A DNA stretch of 64,000 bases from contig JAGCDP010000016.1 of the NCBI GenBank assembly GCA_017651065.1, positions 1 to 64,000 of the forward strand. Direction: 5' to 3'. Below the pieces are notes generated by a model. That model was not told where the DNA came from and searched no databases. It saw only the letters and a list, made by a program, of their open reading frames with translations. This DNA comes from Treponema sp. GTDB lineage: Bacteria; Spirochaetota; Spirochaetia; Treponematales; Treponemataceae. The translations under genes were made by a program, and so were the position numbers. Positions 52,001-61,100 of this stretch are shown here, one piece after another (the stretch's first letter is position 1; every line of letters starts with the position of its first letter).

Positions 52001-53784
52001 ATACCGGTTCGGTAAATCTGAAAAATAATGGTACATATACTGTAACAGCAAGACAAAGCGATGCTGCAGGAAATGAAAGTTCTATTGCAGTTGCAAAAAC
52101 AGTTACAATAGATGCCGGTAATCTTCTGACATCTGTTTCTGCAGAGCTTCCTACAGGTACATATACAACAGGTAATACAATTCCAATCGTATTGAACTTC
52201 AGAAGAAACGTAAAAGTTGCTTCAGGTTCTACATTAACCTTGAATAATTCAAAGACTGCAACAATCAGATCTGCAAATGTAAATACTGCAGCAACAAGGT
52301 TAATTTATGATTATGTTGTAGCAGAAGGTGATGACATCAATGCGCTTAATGTAAACGCAATAGCAGGAACCTTTACAGATGCGGCAGGACACAATGTAAA
52401 TGATTACATTATAGGAAAGATTCCGAGCGGAAAAAATCTTAGTGATGGACGAACTCTTAAAATCATTACAGGAAAGCCGGTTGTTCAAAGTGCGGCCTTG
52501 TCAAAAGTAAATGGTGATGATGTATTGACTATTACTTTCTCAAGAAGCATTAAAAAAGGCTCTGGAAATATTACCCTTACTCATGGAGACGGCTTTAAGG
52601 CACCAAGTGTAATCAGCGAAGATAAGTTTATTAACTATAAGGCAAAAGCTTCATCTCTTTCTGATTATTATACTCTTGGTACAAACGGTTCTGATGTAAA
52701 TGGTAATTCAGACCTTACAGAAAAATACATTCTTAACTATGATATCGACACTAATAATACTAATGTAATTGCCGCCCTTAAAACAGCAGATGCAGATAAG
52801 GTTATTATTCCTGTAAATAGTAGTTATGTTACTGTAAACGGTTCAAAACTTGTTATTACTTTATCTGACTCATATGCGGTTCCTGTTAAGGGAGCAGATT
52901 ATTCAATTTCGATAGATGCCGGAGTAGCAAAAGACAGTCAAAACCATTCTAATGAGCTTTCTAATACTTTTAGTGTAACTCATTCAGGTCTTGAAGCTCC
53001 TGTTGTTCGTGTAAACAAAAAGCGCGAAACTACAGGTGCTACAGTTACACAGCCTACGACAACAGGTGTAAAAGCAGACTGTCAGACACCTGGTTCTACT
53101 GTAACTTGTGTTGTTTATAGACAGCAGACAGATCAGTATTCTGTAACAAGTAAGACATCTATCCCAACAAAAGTAACTTTAAATCTTACTCAGAATTCTA
53201 CACAATCAAGTTATCCTTTTAATATAGGTGTTAACAACGATACAACACATGGTTTTATATACCGAATTAATGCAACAGCAAAAAAGACAGGTCAAACAGA
53301 TGTTACAGCATATGAATTTGCATACAGAAGTGTTTATACCATGACTAATGTTGGCGGTGGTGATGTAGGTACAACTGGATCTTATGCTCAGGTTTGGGTA
53401 CGTGGTTCAGATTTGCCTACAGGTGGTATAAGTATTTCTTCATATCCTGTTTCATGGAACTCAGAACAGTTTGATAAGGTTCGTGCCATGACAAACAGCA
53501 CAGGTGATACCTGGTACTGGATTTCATGGGAACTTATTAAACCAACTTACTTACAGCCTTTGAGAGGTGATATGCCTAGTGATGCTGCAGAAAATGGTCC
53601 TAGTGTATGGAGTTGGGGTATGCAGTGTTATATTCCGGGACTTGCAAACCATCCTTTGTATCCTGGACAGAGTATAACTTTTAATGGTAATACAAATTAC
53701 TATGGTGCTAACGCTCTATCTTTCTACAACAAGCACTGTGAATATCGCAACGGTAAAAAGGTTGTAAAAAAGAAGAAGTCATAA
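49021..53784 (+). CDS. giant Ig-like lipoprotein, member 2 of the CEVGxGxAVD array
   Basis: 1587 residues. Lipobox FISC (Cys25), then EVGLGEAVDMMAP. The architecture parallels member 1: N-terminal Ig-like units (NVKSPDNTGY...GSAEDN), modules near residues 694, 830 and 1034 (SYKVGEEITITLEF, SYKAGDSIFMTIEF, TYTTGNTIPIVLNF), a bacterial Ig domain at about 945 (DGGASWSNYTGSVNL), and the same C-terminal block (APVVRVNKK, DCQTPGSTVTCVVY). The extreme C-terminus is Lys-rich (GKKVVKKKKS), unlike member 1. A strong GGGAGG site lies upstream, and the gene is co-transcribed with member 1. The terminator follows 15 nt after the stop. Confidence 0.8.
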   Translation: MNKIIRKIIKLINLSIVGLALFISCEVGLGEAVDMMAPVLNVKSPDNTGYILRTFEITGSAEDNIEIDRMEVLVEPLDDPNDTNSYKFRVSGNRWQQYDYSSQLWNDYNNQYSEVRGSKRSIDWKLCYTFSDSVTTGTEFSITTQVYDLFGNDGPKSKDERSVTVDMNSPTVSIVQPSLRAYASENSVQYNLKDNSVIENLMNGTFTVKGSQKEDGRLSSLFIYLDEKTSSAISDAEKEPGVLKDNSIAWKEVTGDNIRNWSADFNLSNISGYENNRKTVRLVTESHDQAGNIEYVVQGWFTYWNDADIPWINATFGGDDGTHRISVYPSSALQGQCYDDDGIKEITVKVYQNGTLYKTDKYTEQDVLNDKPKYYAWSVNALGGVCDFDVEIECKDINGKSAASVTRYLHVKDTNPPSIKITTDTTVPMLGNASGNVTLSGYVEDDAGVSALKIVRISENTPATDLIKYYDKTYSEWNKVTSGNKKANSNGNTMFWVDLNNESGANHRRTFNKTFNIFTDFGINGTTEELITQQFVVMAIDTGGESKIDSFSWSGDSDAPTLTIDKLEVYANGASTPKETLNFATATTKKLKPYTRSTPGDITSSITDKIQISGTWSDNSTDIWTDKSRKGDLTLNIDGIGNVSVTVNNNGTWTTGKIIPADSTTAVIYAEFADYAGNVKKVNDNFFVSSNLPELLRISTALSDDPDVKSGDGSYKVGEEITITLEFNKAVKYTGGTPSITLNVPASAAPKDKKTINCTSPADTETSTYEFKYTVADGDDIDKLDVTAINTTDITWKDSDGNNASLSIPAADSNKLSGTRSIKIDTVSPKIKTISAITSKGSYKAGDSIFMTIEFDEDVEIPEANLSNLKLGLNAATSPTLSAKVTGPKTVLMTYSVKSGNNANPLKITITSEDYSGAGITDIAGNPLVDDVSTATLTGIIIDTGVPGQPVISGFDNNAYVYDANGITFTVTNIASDATVKQYSIDGGASWSNYTGSVNLKNNGTYTVTARQSDAAGNESSIAVAKTVTIDAGNLLTSVSAELPTGTYTTGNTIPIVLNFRRNVKVASGSTLTLNNSKTATIRSANVNTAATRLIYDYVVAEGDDINALNVNAIAGTFTDAAGHNVNDYIIGKIPSGKNLSDGRTLKIITGKPVVQSAALSKVNGDDVLTITFSRSIKKGSGNITLTHGDGFKAPSVISEDKFINYKAKASSLSDYYTLGTNGSDVNGNSDLTEKYILNYDIDTNNTNVIAALKTADADKVIIPVNSSYVTVNGSKLVITLSDSYAVPVKGADYSISIDAGVAKDSQNHSNELSNTFSVTHSGLEAPVVRVNKKRETTGATVTQPTTTGVKADCQTPGSTVTCVVYRQQTDQYSVTSKTSIPTKVTLNLTQNSTQSSYPFNIGVNNDTTHGFIYRINATAKKTGQTDVTAYEFAYRSVYTMTNVGGGDVGTTGSYAQVWVRGSDLPTGGISISSYPVSWNSEQFDKVRAMTNSTGDTWYWISWELIKPTYLQPLRGDMPSDAAENGPSVWSWGMQCYIPGLANHPLYPGQSITFNGNTNYYGANALSFYNKHCEYRNGKKVVKKKKS

Positions 53785-53798
53785 CAAACAAAAATAAT

Positions 53799-53829
53799 AA
53801 AGCCGTGTTTCAATACGAAGCACGGCTTT
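53799..53829. terminator. bidirectional rho-independent terminator
   Basis: AAAGCCGTG (53799-53807) pairs with CACGGCTTT (53821-53829); the stem can be extended with G-U pairs over TTT/GAA. T tract on the plus strand and A-rich flank (T tract on the minus strand) on the other side, so it can serve both the lipoprotein operon and the convergent Rpn-type gene. Confidence 0.85.
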
Positions 53830-53856
53830 TCATTTTAACAATAATGTGAATAAAAA

Positions 53857-54705
53857 CTATTCCTCTTTCACCGGAATTCTTTCCTTCAGCTCCAGGACTT
53901 TTTCAAGGGGCATCTTTAGACAGCGAGAGATTTTTTCGGGAGAATCGCCTTCTGCAAGTAAAGCAATGGCGTCTTCTTCGGCTTTTTCATTTCTACCTTC
54001 TGCTTTGCCTTCGCGGAATTTATAAGCCATTTGTCTTTCTAATTCCATAAACTGTTTCCTCCACTGCGTATTGTGCTTTGCGTCTTCTACAAGTTTTGAA
54101 ATTCTGCTGCCAAAACTGTCTGTACTTTCATTTGACATTACAAGCTTTAAGAACGCCTTTTGTCTTTCATCTAGTATTTTATCATAGTTTTCTGCAATAA
54201 AAAAGTATTTATAGGCCCTATCTTTGAGTTTAATTGCCGGATCTTCTACACAAAGATTTTCAAAAGTATACTTTGCCAGATTCTTTTTGAAGATGTCCTG
54301 TACACAAATGAATATGACATAACTGTCCTTTAAATTCCGATATTCATCACCAGAATTGAGTTCCTGTACATCAAGTATTCCCTGATAGTATCTTGCCCGC
54401 TCCGGAAGCTCATATGTATCAGAAGCCTGCATTTCAAGATTATAGCCTTTTTCATCTCCAACTGCATACACATCAAGTTGTACACCTTTCTTTCCGTAAT
54501 CAATTTCAATTACTTCTTCGGAATGCATTTCAATGTGATCAATCTTAATCTGCATCAGTATTTCAAGAAGTTCTTTACACACATCAGGATTGTTACGCAT
54601 AACCTTGTAAAAAATAAAGTTGTTTGCAATTGTTGCCTTTTCCCATTTTTCCTCTAGGGTGAGTTCAGCCTCATCATTGAGAATTTTGTTTTTAGAATCA
54701 CTCAT
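53857..54705 (-). CDS. Rpn/PDDEXK family nuclease (transposase-like)
   Basis: 282 residues from the ATG at 54705, which has a strong GGAGG site; an ATG at 54732 precedes that site. The N-terminal PD-(D/E)xK core is seen as DYGKKGVQLDVYAVGDEKGYNLEMQ-type sequence, with the metal-binding Asp and the ExQ motif, and PERARYYQGILD follows. The C-terminal half has the usual helical tail (YKFREGKAEGRNEKAEED) and a short GDSPEKISRCLKMPLEKV helix-turn-helix-like end. Family members (RpnA-E, PDDEXK_2) are DNA nucleases linked to recombination, often called transposases; no terminal inverted repeats were seen. It sits between members 2 and 3 of the lipoprotein array in opposite orientation. Confidence 0.88.
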   Translation of the reverse strand: MSDSKNKILNDEAELTLEEKWEKATIANNFIFYKVMRNNPDVCKELLEILMQIKIDHIEMHSEEVIEIDYGKKGVQLDVYAVGDEKGYNLEMQASDTYELPERARYYQGILDVQELNSGDEYRNLKDSYVIFICVQDIFKKNLAKYTFENLCVEDPAIKLKDRAYKYFFIAENYDKILDERQKAFLKLVMSNESTDSFGSRISKLVEDAKHNTQWRKQFMELERQMAYKFREGKAEGRNEKAEEDAIALLAEGDSPEKISRCLKMPLEKVLELKERIPVKEE

Positions 54706-55135
54706 AGTTTTCCTCCATTTTTTCGAAAACACCGCAGAGCATACCGCCCCGACACGCGATCTTTAATTCCTACATATAGTTTTAAAAAAAAAGTGGACTT
54801 ATTACAAAAATTTCATAAAAAAAATCAAAAAAAATGCAAATTTCCCAAAAATAACACATTTTTATGTAGTATCTCCGCGAATTTTCACGAAAAAATTTGC
54901 TTTTTTGGGGAAAATTGCTTATATTATTTGTGGGTTAAAGGCTCAAAATTTATTTAAAAATCTTGTTTCTTCTATTAAAAGTAATTGTTTTCTTATTGTC
55001 AGTCAGCCTAAAAAGTACGAATAAGGTGGGTGTATCAAGAAATACTCTTCTTCTGCCGATAAAGTAGATTGGAGAGATGGGGTATTTTGCATTCGTTGCC
55101 ATTTTATAGCAAACGGTGCTTTTAGAGGTGTTGTT
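54706..55135. promoter_or_regulatory. very AT-rich 430-nt spacer with two opposing regulatory regions
   Basis: Minus strand: the element AAATTTTTGTAATAAGTCCA (54812-54793) with an ACTATATGTAGG tail is shared with the LPD3-like gene and probably drives the Rpn-type gene. Plus strand: -35 TTGCTT (54898-54903), 17-nt spacer, -10 TATATT (54921-54926), giving a leader of about 200 nt for the third giant lipoprotein; AGAGG at 55124-55128 is its ribosome site. No gene in this stretch. Confidence 0.5.
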
Positions 55136-58100
55136 ATGAAAATATTTAAGAACAGGATTCGTTTTTCTCATGGAATCATTATTTTTCTCACTGCAGCTGT
55201 TTTATCTACCCTCTCATTTTTCTCCTGCGAAGTAGGCCTTGGCGGCGCCGTAGACACCCAACCACCTAAGATTACTATAACTAATCCGCCGGTTGATGCT
55301 GTAATCCGCGATAACTTTGCGATTTGCGGTACTTATGACGATGATGGTACTATAGCAAGTGTAACTGCGGTACTTTCAAGACCAGACGGAAGGGGTAGTT
55401 CCTTCACCTTTACTACTTTTACCCTTGCTCCTGATACTGAAAATCGCGGGGCAGGTATATGGAAGATTCCTGTATATACAATCGATTCAAACAAAAACAA
55501 GATTATTGTAGATGGAACCTATCAGGCATCAATCACAATTAAAGATGCTTCTGGCCGTACAACAATTCAAAATACAACTTTTACTATAGATAATACTCCT
55601 CCGGTTATTGTTCTTCAGAGACCTGGAACCGATTTAAACGCATCTGCTGGTAATTCAGATACTTATGGTCGTGTATTCAGTCTTGAAGGTTTGGGTGCTG
55701 ATGACAATAATATTGACCACATTGATGTAAATATTTTTGAACACAAAGATGATGTAACTTCAGATACTGCGCAACCTAAACATACAGTTACATTGTCAAA
55801 TGTTCCACCTTCAATTTCGATGAACGTTGCTGAATATGGTGATGAAAACTACACTGCAATTTATGGAAATGTTCAGCCCGAAGATTTTGCAGCGGCTCAG
55901 TTCTTCTGTACAATTAATGCATACGATTCGGCTCAAAGATATCCTATAGATTCTGAAGTTCAATCAGCAGAAGATCTTTTAGGTAATACCACAGATGTTT
56001 ATTATATTTATGAAGATCTTTCAAAAGATATTTTAAAGACTGTAAAAATCACAGAACTCTACCATATTATAAATGGTGTTTCATATCTTGATCCTTCACG
56101 TTCTGCCAGCGATTTTGACAGTATAAAAGAAGATCTTGTTCAATATGAAAAAAAATCAGGTTCGTTTGTTCTTGATCCAAAAAATAATCCTACATTCTCT
56201 GTTGCAGGTAAACCAACTTTAAAGGCAAATACAGAGTGTCTTGATGTTGCAACAGATTACACTGTTTCTAATGATTCAGATATTACTATTCAGGTAAATG
56301 TTGGTCTTGATAACAGCCCGATTGTTGATGATGCAAATTTCAGAGTATATTTCCAGAGTGCTGTTTTTGAAAATGGAAAATACAAGGGAACCGGACCTAA
56401 GATTTATCCGGTAATTAATTCTGAAAATGGTAAGAAGAAGATTGGTTCAAACTATCAGTTTACAGTAAATGTTAAGAGTAGTTCTGGTGGATTACAGGTA
56501 GAGCATCCTTATATTATTGGTGTAGATGGAAAAGACCAGAATGACCAGCCTATTTTAGCTGCAAATAATGGTTATGGTTTTTATCTGCTTTCTATGGCTT
56601 CGGCCCCAACTTTAAAAGATATTATTCCTGCGGCTTCTACTATTTATGTAAAAAAAGACGGAAGCCTTAGAATAACTGGAAAAACAACTCTTACAGAAGG
56701 AAATCCTGTTGTATCAATCCGATACAATGATGTCGAGTGGCTTTCAAGCGGTGAATTGACTCAAACCTCTGCTACATCAACAAATGAATATCCGTTTGAT
56801 ATTACAATTCCGGCTTCATATTTCAATAATAATGCCGACCGAGATGATCAGAACCAGATAAAGAGTACTGAATTTGCTATAGAAATTCGTTCTGCAAACG
56901 GAGGAAAAACATCTTCTACTTACAAAACCGTAATGTATGATGTTGATGAGCCTCTTGTAAATGAAGTAACTGTTTCGCCTGAAATTAAAAAGAACTCAAA
57001 ATATGTATTAAATGGTGTAGTAACTGTAAAGGCTTTGCTTGAAGATGATTTTACTGCTGTAAAAAAATGGAAATATGAAGTTATTCAGAATGACAATACA
57101 GTAGGAGATGTAAGCGAAGACAAGTTTACTTCTAAAGTTGAATTTACTATTGATACAACAACTCTGCAGGATGAGAAAGATGCAGTCATAAAAATTACTG
57201 TAGAAGATAAGGCAGGAAATATAAATCCTTATGAAATTCCTTGTTTTGTTGACCAGGAAACAGATAAACCGGATTTTGAAGCTCAGGATGGAGTTGCATG
57301 GTATAAGAATATTGTAAACCCTTACTATATAAAGGAAAGTTCTAAGAATGTAATTTCTGGCAGCCTTTACAGCAGAATAAAAGATGATGATAGTGTTAAA
57401 TTTGTAAAATTTGAAGTAAAGGCAATTTCACCACATGCAGATAGTACATTTACAGGAACTAATCAGACTAATCCGGCTTATGCAGGTTATGATATAGCAG
57501 CCGATTCTGTACAGGCTCAGCTTGATTCGAATGTAAGAACTTCAATTTACAAAAAAAGCGGACAGGAAAGTAGTGTTACACATGTAATGCCTTCGACCTC
57601 TGGTTTTTATGAAGTAACTCAGACTGTATATGATGCAAACTTTGTATGTACTGGTGAAGATAATGGAAATGGCAATGAACCAACCGAGGCAGATGAAGCT
57701 GTTGCTGCCAATGCAAATTATTTTACTAAATCAGTATATGTAATTAAGATTTCTGGTAATGGTCCTCAGTATTCTCTTTCAAGAGATACAACTGTTATTT
57801 CTCCAAATAATCAGAATAAAGAACTTAAAGTCACAATCTCAATTGAAGGAGGCGAACCTCCTTATACTATCTGGAGAAATGATATTGATACTCCTGTTGC
57901 TTCAAATATAACCGGAAGTGAATATATAGATACTTTCCAGGTAAAAGATGTACCGGCTAATCTTACTGTAAGATATAAAGTAAGGGATGTAAACGGAACA
58001 ACTCCTAAAGAAATAAAATATACTCTTGATTCGGAAAACCCAACTTTTACAAATCCAAAGATTGAACCAGAATCTGGTACTTATCAGGTTTATAAAACAA

Positions 58101-61100
58101 CAGAAGGTCAAGGTAGTTCCGCAACAGATGTTTATTATTTGAATAACCAAGAGCAGTCATTTAGAATTTCCGGTCTTGCAGATGATAATATAAATGTTGA
58201 AAATGTAAAGCTCGAAATTAAGAAAGCAGGAGCTTCAACAGCATCAATTACCAAAACCTCTAAGACCGGATTCTTTGATGGCATTGAATTTAAAGATAAC
58301 ACAACTGCCTGGATAGGTGGTGCAACAGCTACTATTACTGTAACCGATATGGCCGGTAATGTGTCTGATCCAATTACAATGAATTTAAAATTCGATAGTA
58401 CTGCTCCGGCGCCAGAACATAAAGTTGATGATTCATTAAAAGATATAATGGTCAGAGTAGGTGATTATGCAAATGACCTTGGAGAAACAGATGTAGGCGG
58501 TAAGTATTCAGAAGGTACTTACGGAAACGCCCTTACAATTCAAATTCGTGGTTTGTTTGAAGATAATACTAACGGTTCTGGTATAAATAAGTTCTACTAC
58601 AAGGTATTCAATAATTTAGAAGTTATTATAGACTCAGAAAAAGCCACAGGAAATTCTCCTGTTGATGGAACCGGCGATGATGCAGGAAAGATTTTCTTTA
58701 AAGATAAAGAAACTCTTAAGAATTGGATAATTGCAAATAAAACAGATACCTTCTCGCCGCTTGATGCGCATGAAAAGAAGAATGTTGAGTATAATATAAA
58801 ACCTTCAGGAAGTCCGGCAACTCCGTCTAATACAAATAACCGTTTTGGTGGAACTCCAACAACAGCTTTGCAGAACGGACAATATACTGTAAATAGCAAA
58901 GGATACGTTCAGTTCCGTCTGAGCAATGTTGAATCTAACTATAAAACAACAATTAAGGGCTTTAAGGAAGGTAAAAACTATCTTGTTCTTGTTGCTGAAG
59001 ATAATGTTGGTAATACAGAAATTGACTGTGCAGAAGTACAGGGTGAAATTTACCCTTGTTACTCACTTAATGTTGACTTAAAAGTACCAACAATTCCATC
59101 AAAAGAAAATGACCGCATTTATACAAATATTGCTTCTAATGCAGCTTCTGGTCAGGTAACGATTTCTGGTACAATTTCTGACCAGCCATCTTTAGTAAAC
59201 GGTGTTCCTGTTCCGGACGGTTCTTCTGGAATTAAGAGCATTGTATTTACAAGTGATGCTAATGATAAGAAAGTAGAAATTTCTCTTTCTACAGATGATG
59301 ATGCTGCAGCACTTGCCGCTAAGGGGCTTGAAAGAATTCCAACTGCAACAGATCCAACCCTTATGTCATGGAATGTAGATGTAAAGACTCTTCTTCCAAC
59401 AGCAGATGGTAGTGCAATTATCACAGCAAAAGTAACTGATAATTCAGGTTATGAAACATCTGTGCCTGTTGCAAATATTACAGTTGATGTAACAGCTCCT
59501 ATTATTACAGTTAATAGCCCGGCTAATAGCGATTTTACAAAAACTAGTATTACCTTTACAGGAACTGCTAACGATGGTAGTGGTGCCGGTATTAATACAA
59601 CAGAAGGGCTCACTCTTTATTACAAGACAGCTTCTTCGAACTGGACTGCTTATGGTACAAAACCACAACTAACAGGACAGAACTGGACCTGTACTTTTGA
59701 TGCTTCAACTGTTGCTGCTCAAGAAGCAAATACAGCCTTGTCATTCCGAGTTGGAGCTAAAGACAAAGCCGGAAGCGGAAACCAGGGATATTCAGATATC
59801 CTTACAGTAACTGTTGACCGGGCAAAACCACAGCTGGCTGCCGGATGTACTATTGATTCTAAAGCAATAGGCAATGTTGGTTCTTCATGGTTTAAAGCTT
59901 CAACATTAAATATTAAAGGAAGCTTCTCTGATGTTGGTGGAAGTGGTGCTAAAACTATTAAATATCAGGTTAAACCGGGTAATAAAACTGCTTTAGCCGA
60001 AAAGAGTGTGCCTTCTACAGACGGTGGTTTTGATATAAATGTTTCTGGCTTTGAAAACGGAACAAATACACTTTGGATTTGGGCTGTTGATGATGTAGAA
60101 AATGAATCTGTTAAGGGAACTGGCTATACTATTCAGGTAGACTCTCAGGCTCCAACTTTTACACAACACGAAGATACTGCAAACTATGGATTTGCAAAGG
60201 TTCATCTTACAAATGCAAAAGCTAATAAAACATTAAAATTCTATGTAACAGAAAGTACTGCAGAAAGTGGAATTGCCGATATTTCTGCTTTCAATATTAC
60301 TATAGGTGGAACTGTAATTACTCCGGTAACAGGTACTGACGGCAGCACTATTGGTGCCCCTGATTCAAATGGAAAACGTCTTGTAACACTTGTTATCGGA
60401 CAATCAGACCTTGCAAATATTTCTGGCTATCAGACAGTTCTTGCAACTGTTTCAGATAAGGCAGGTAATGTTTCAAATCCTCAGGCAATTGGTATTTTGA
60501 ATAAAGATGGCGATCCACCGGCTGTAACCTTTACTTCGCCAGAGGCAGATTCTGTTGTAAACAAAACAATTATTGTTTCTGGTAAAGCAACCGATGCAAA
60601 TGAAATAACAGAAATCAATCTTACTGCAAAATGTGGTACAAATACAAAGTCTTATACATATACAAAGGGTGCACCTTCTGCAAATAATACAATTTCTTAT
60701 GCAAACAGCATCTGGTCTGTAAATATTGATACAACACAGCTTGATAATACATTCTGGACTGACGATGCCAATAAGAAGACTGTAACCTTGAGTATTACCG
60801 CTAAAGATGAAGCCGGTAATACAAGCGAAACAGCAGAAGAACTGGAACTGGTAATTAATCAGAATGAGGATAGACCTGTTATTACCATAGGCTCTGGTGT
60901 AGATTTTACCAAGAAAAATGGTGACGAAATCTGGGTTAAGGGTTCTTCTACAATATATGGTTCTGTTACAGATGATGACGGAATAAGCAGTTTTGCAGTT
61001 TATAAGAAGGGCTCGGGAGATGCTAATTTTACAAATGCAAATGCCTCTTATTCAGGAGGTTCATGGAATGTTAAGCTTCCTGGTGATGATTCTTATATTC

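Noticed and set aside
53857-54705. Complete insertion sequence around the Rpn-type gene
   Set aside because: No terminal inverted repeats or target-site duplications were found by eye, and the protein is not a DDE transposase.
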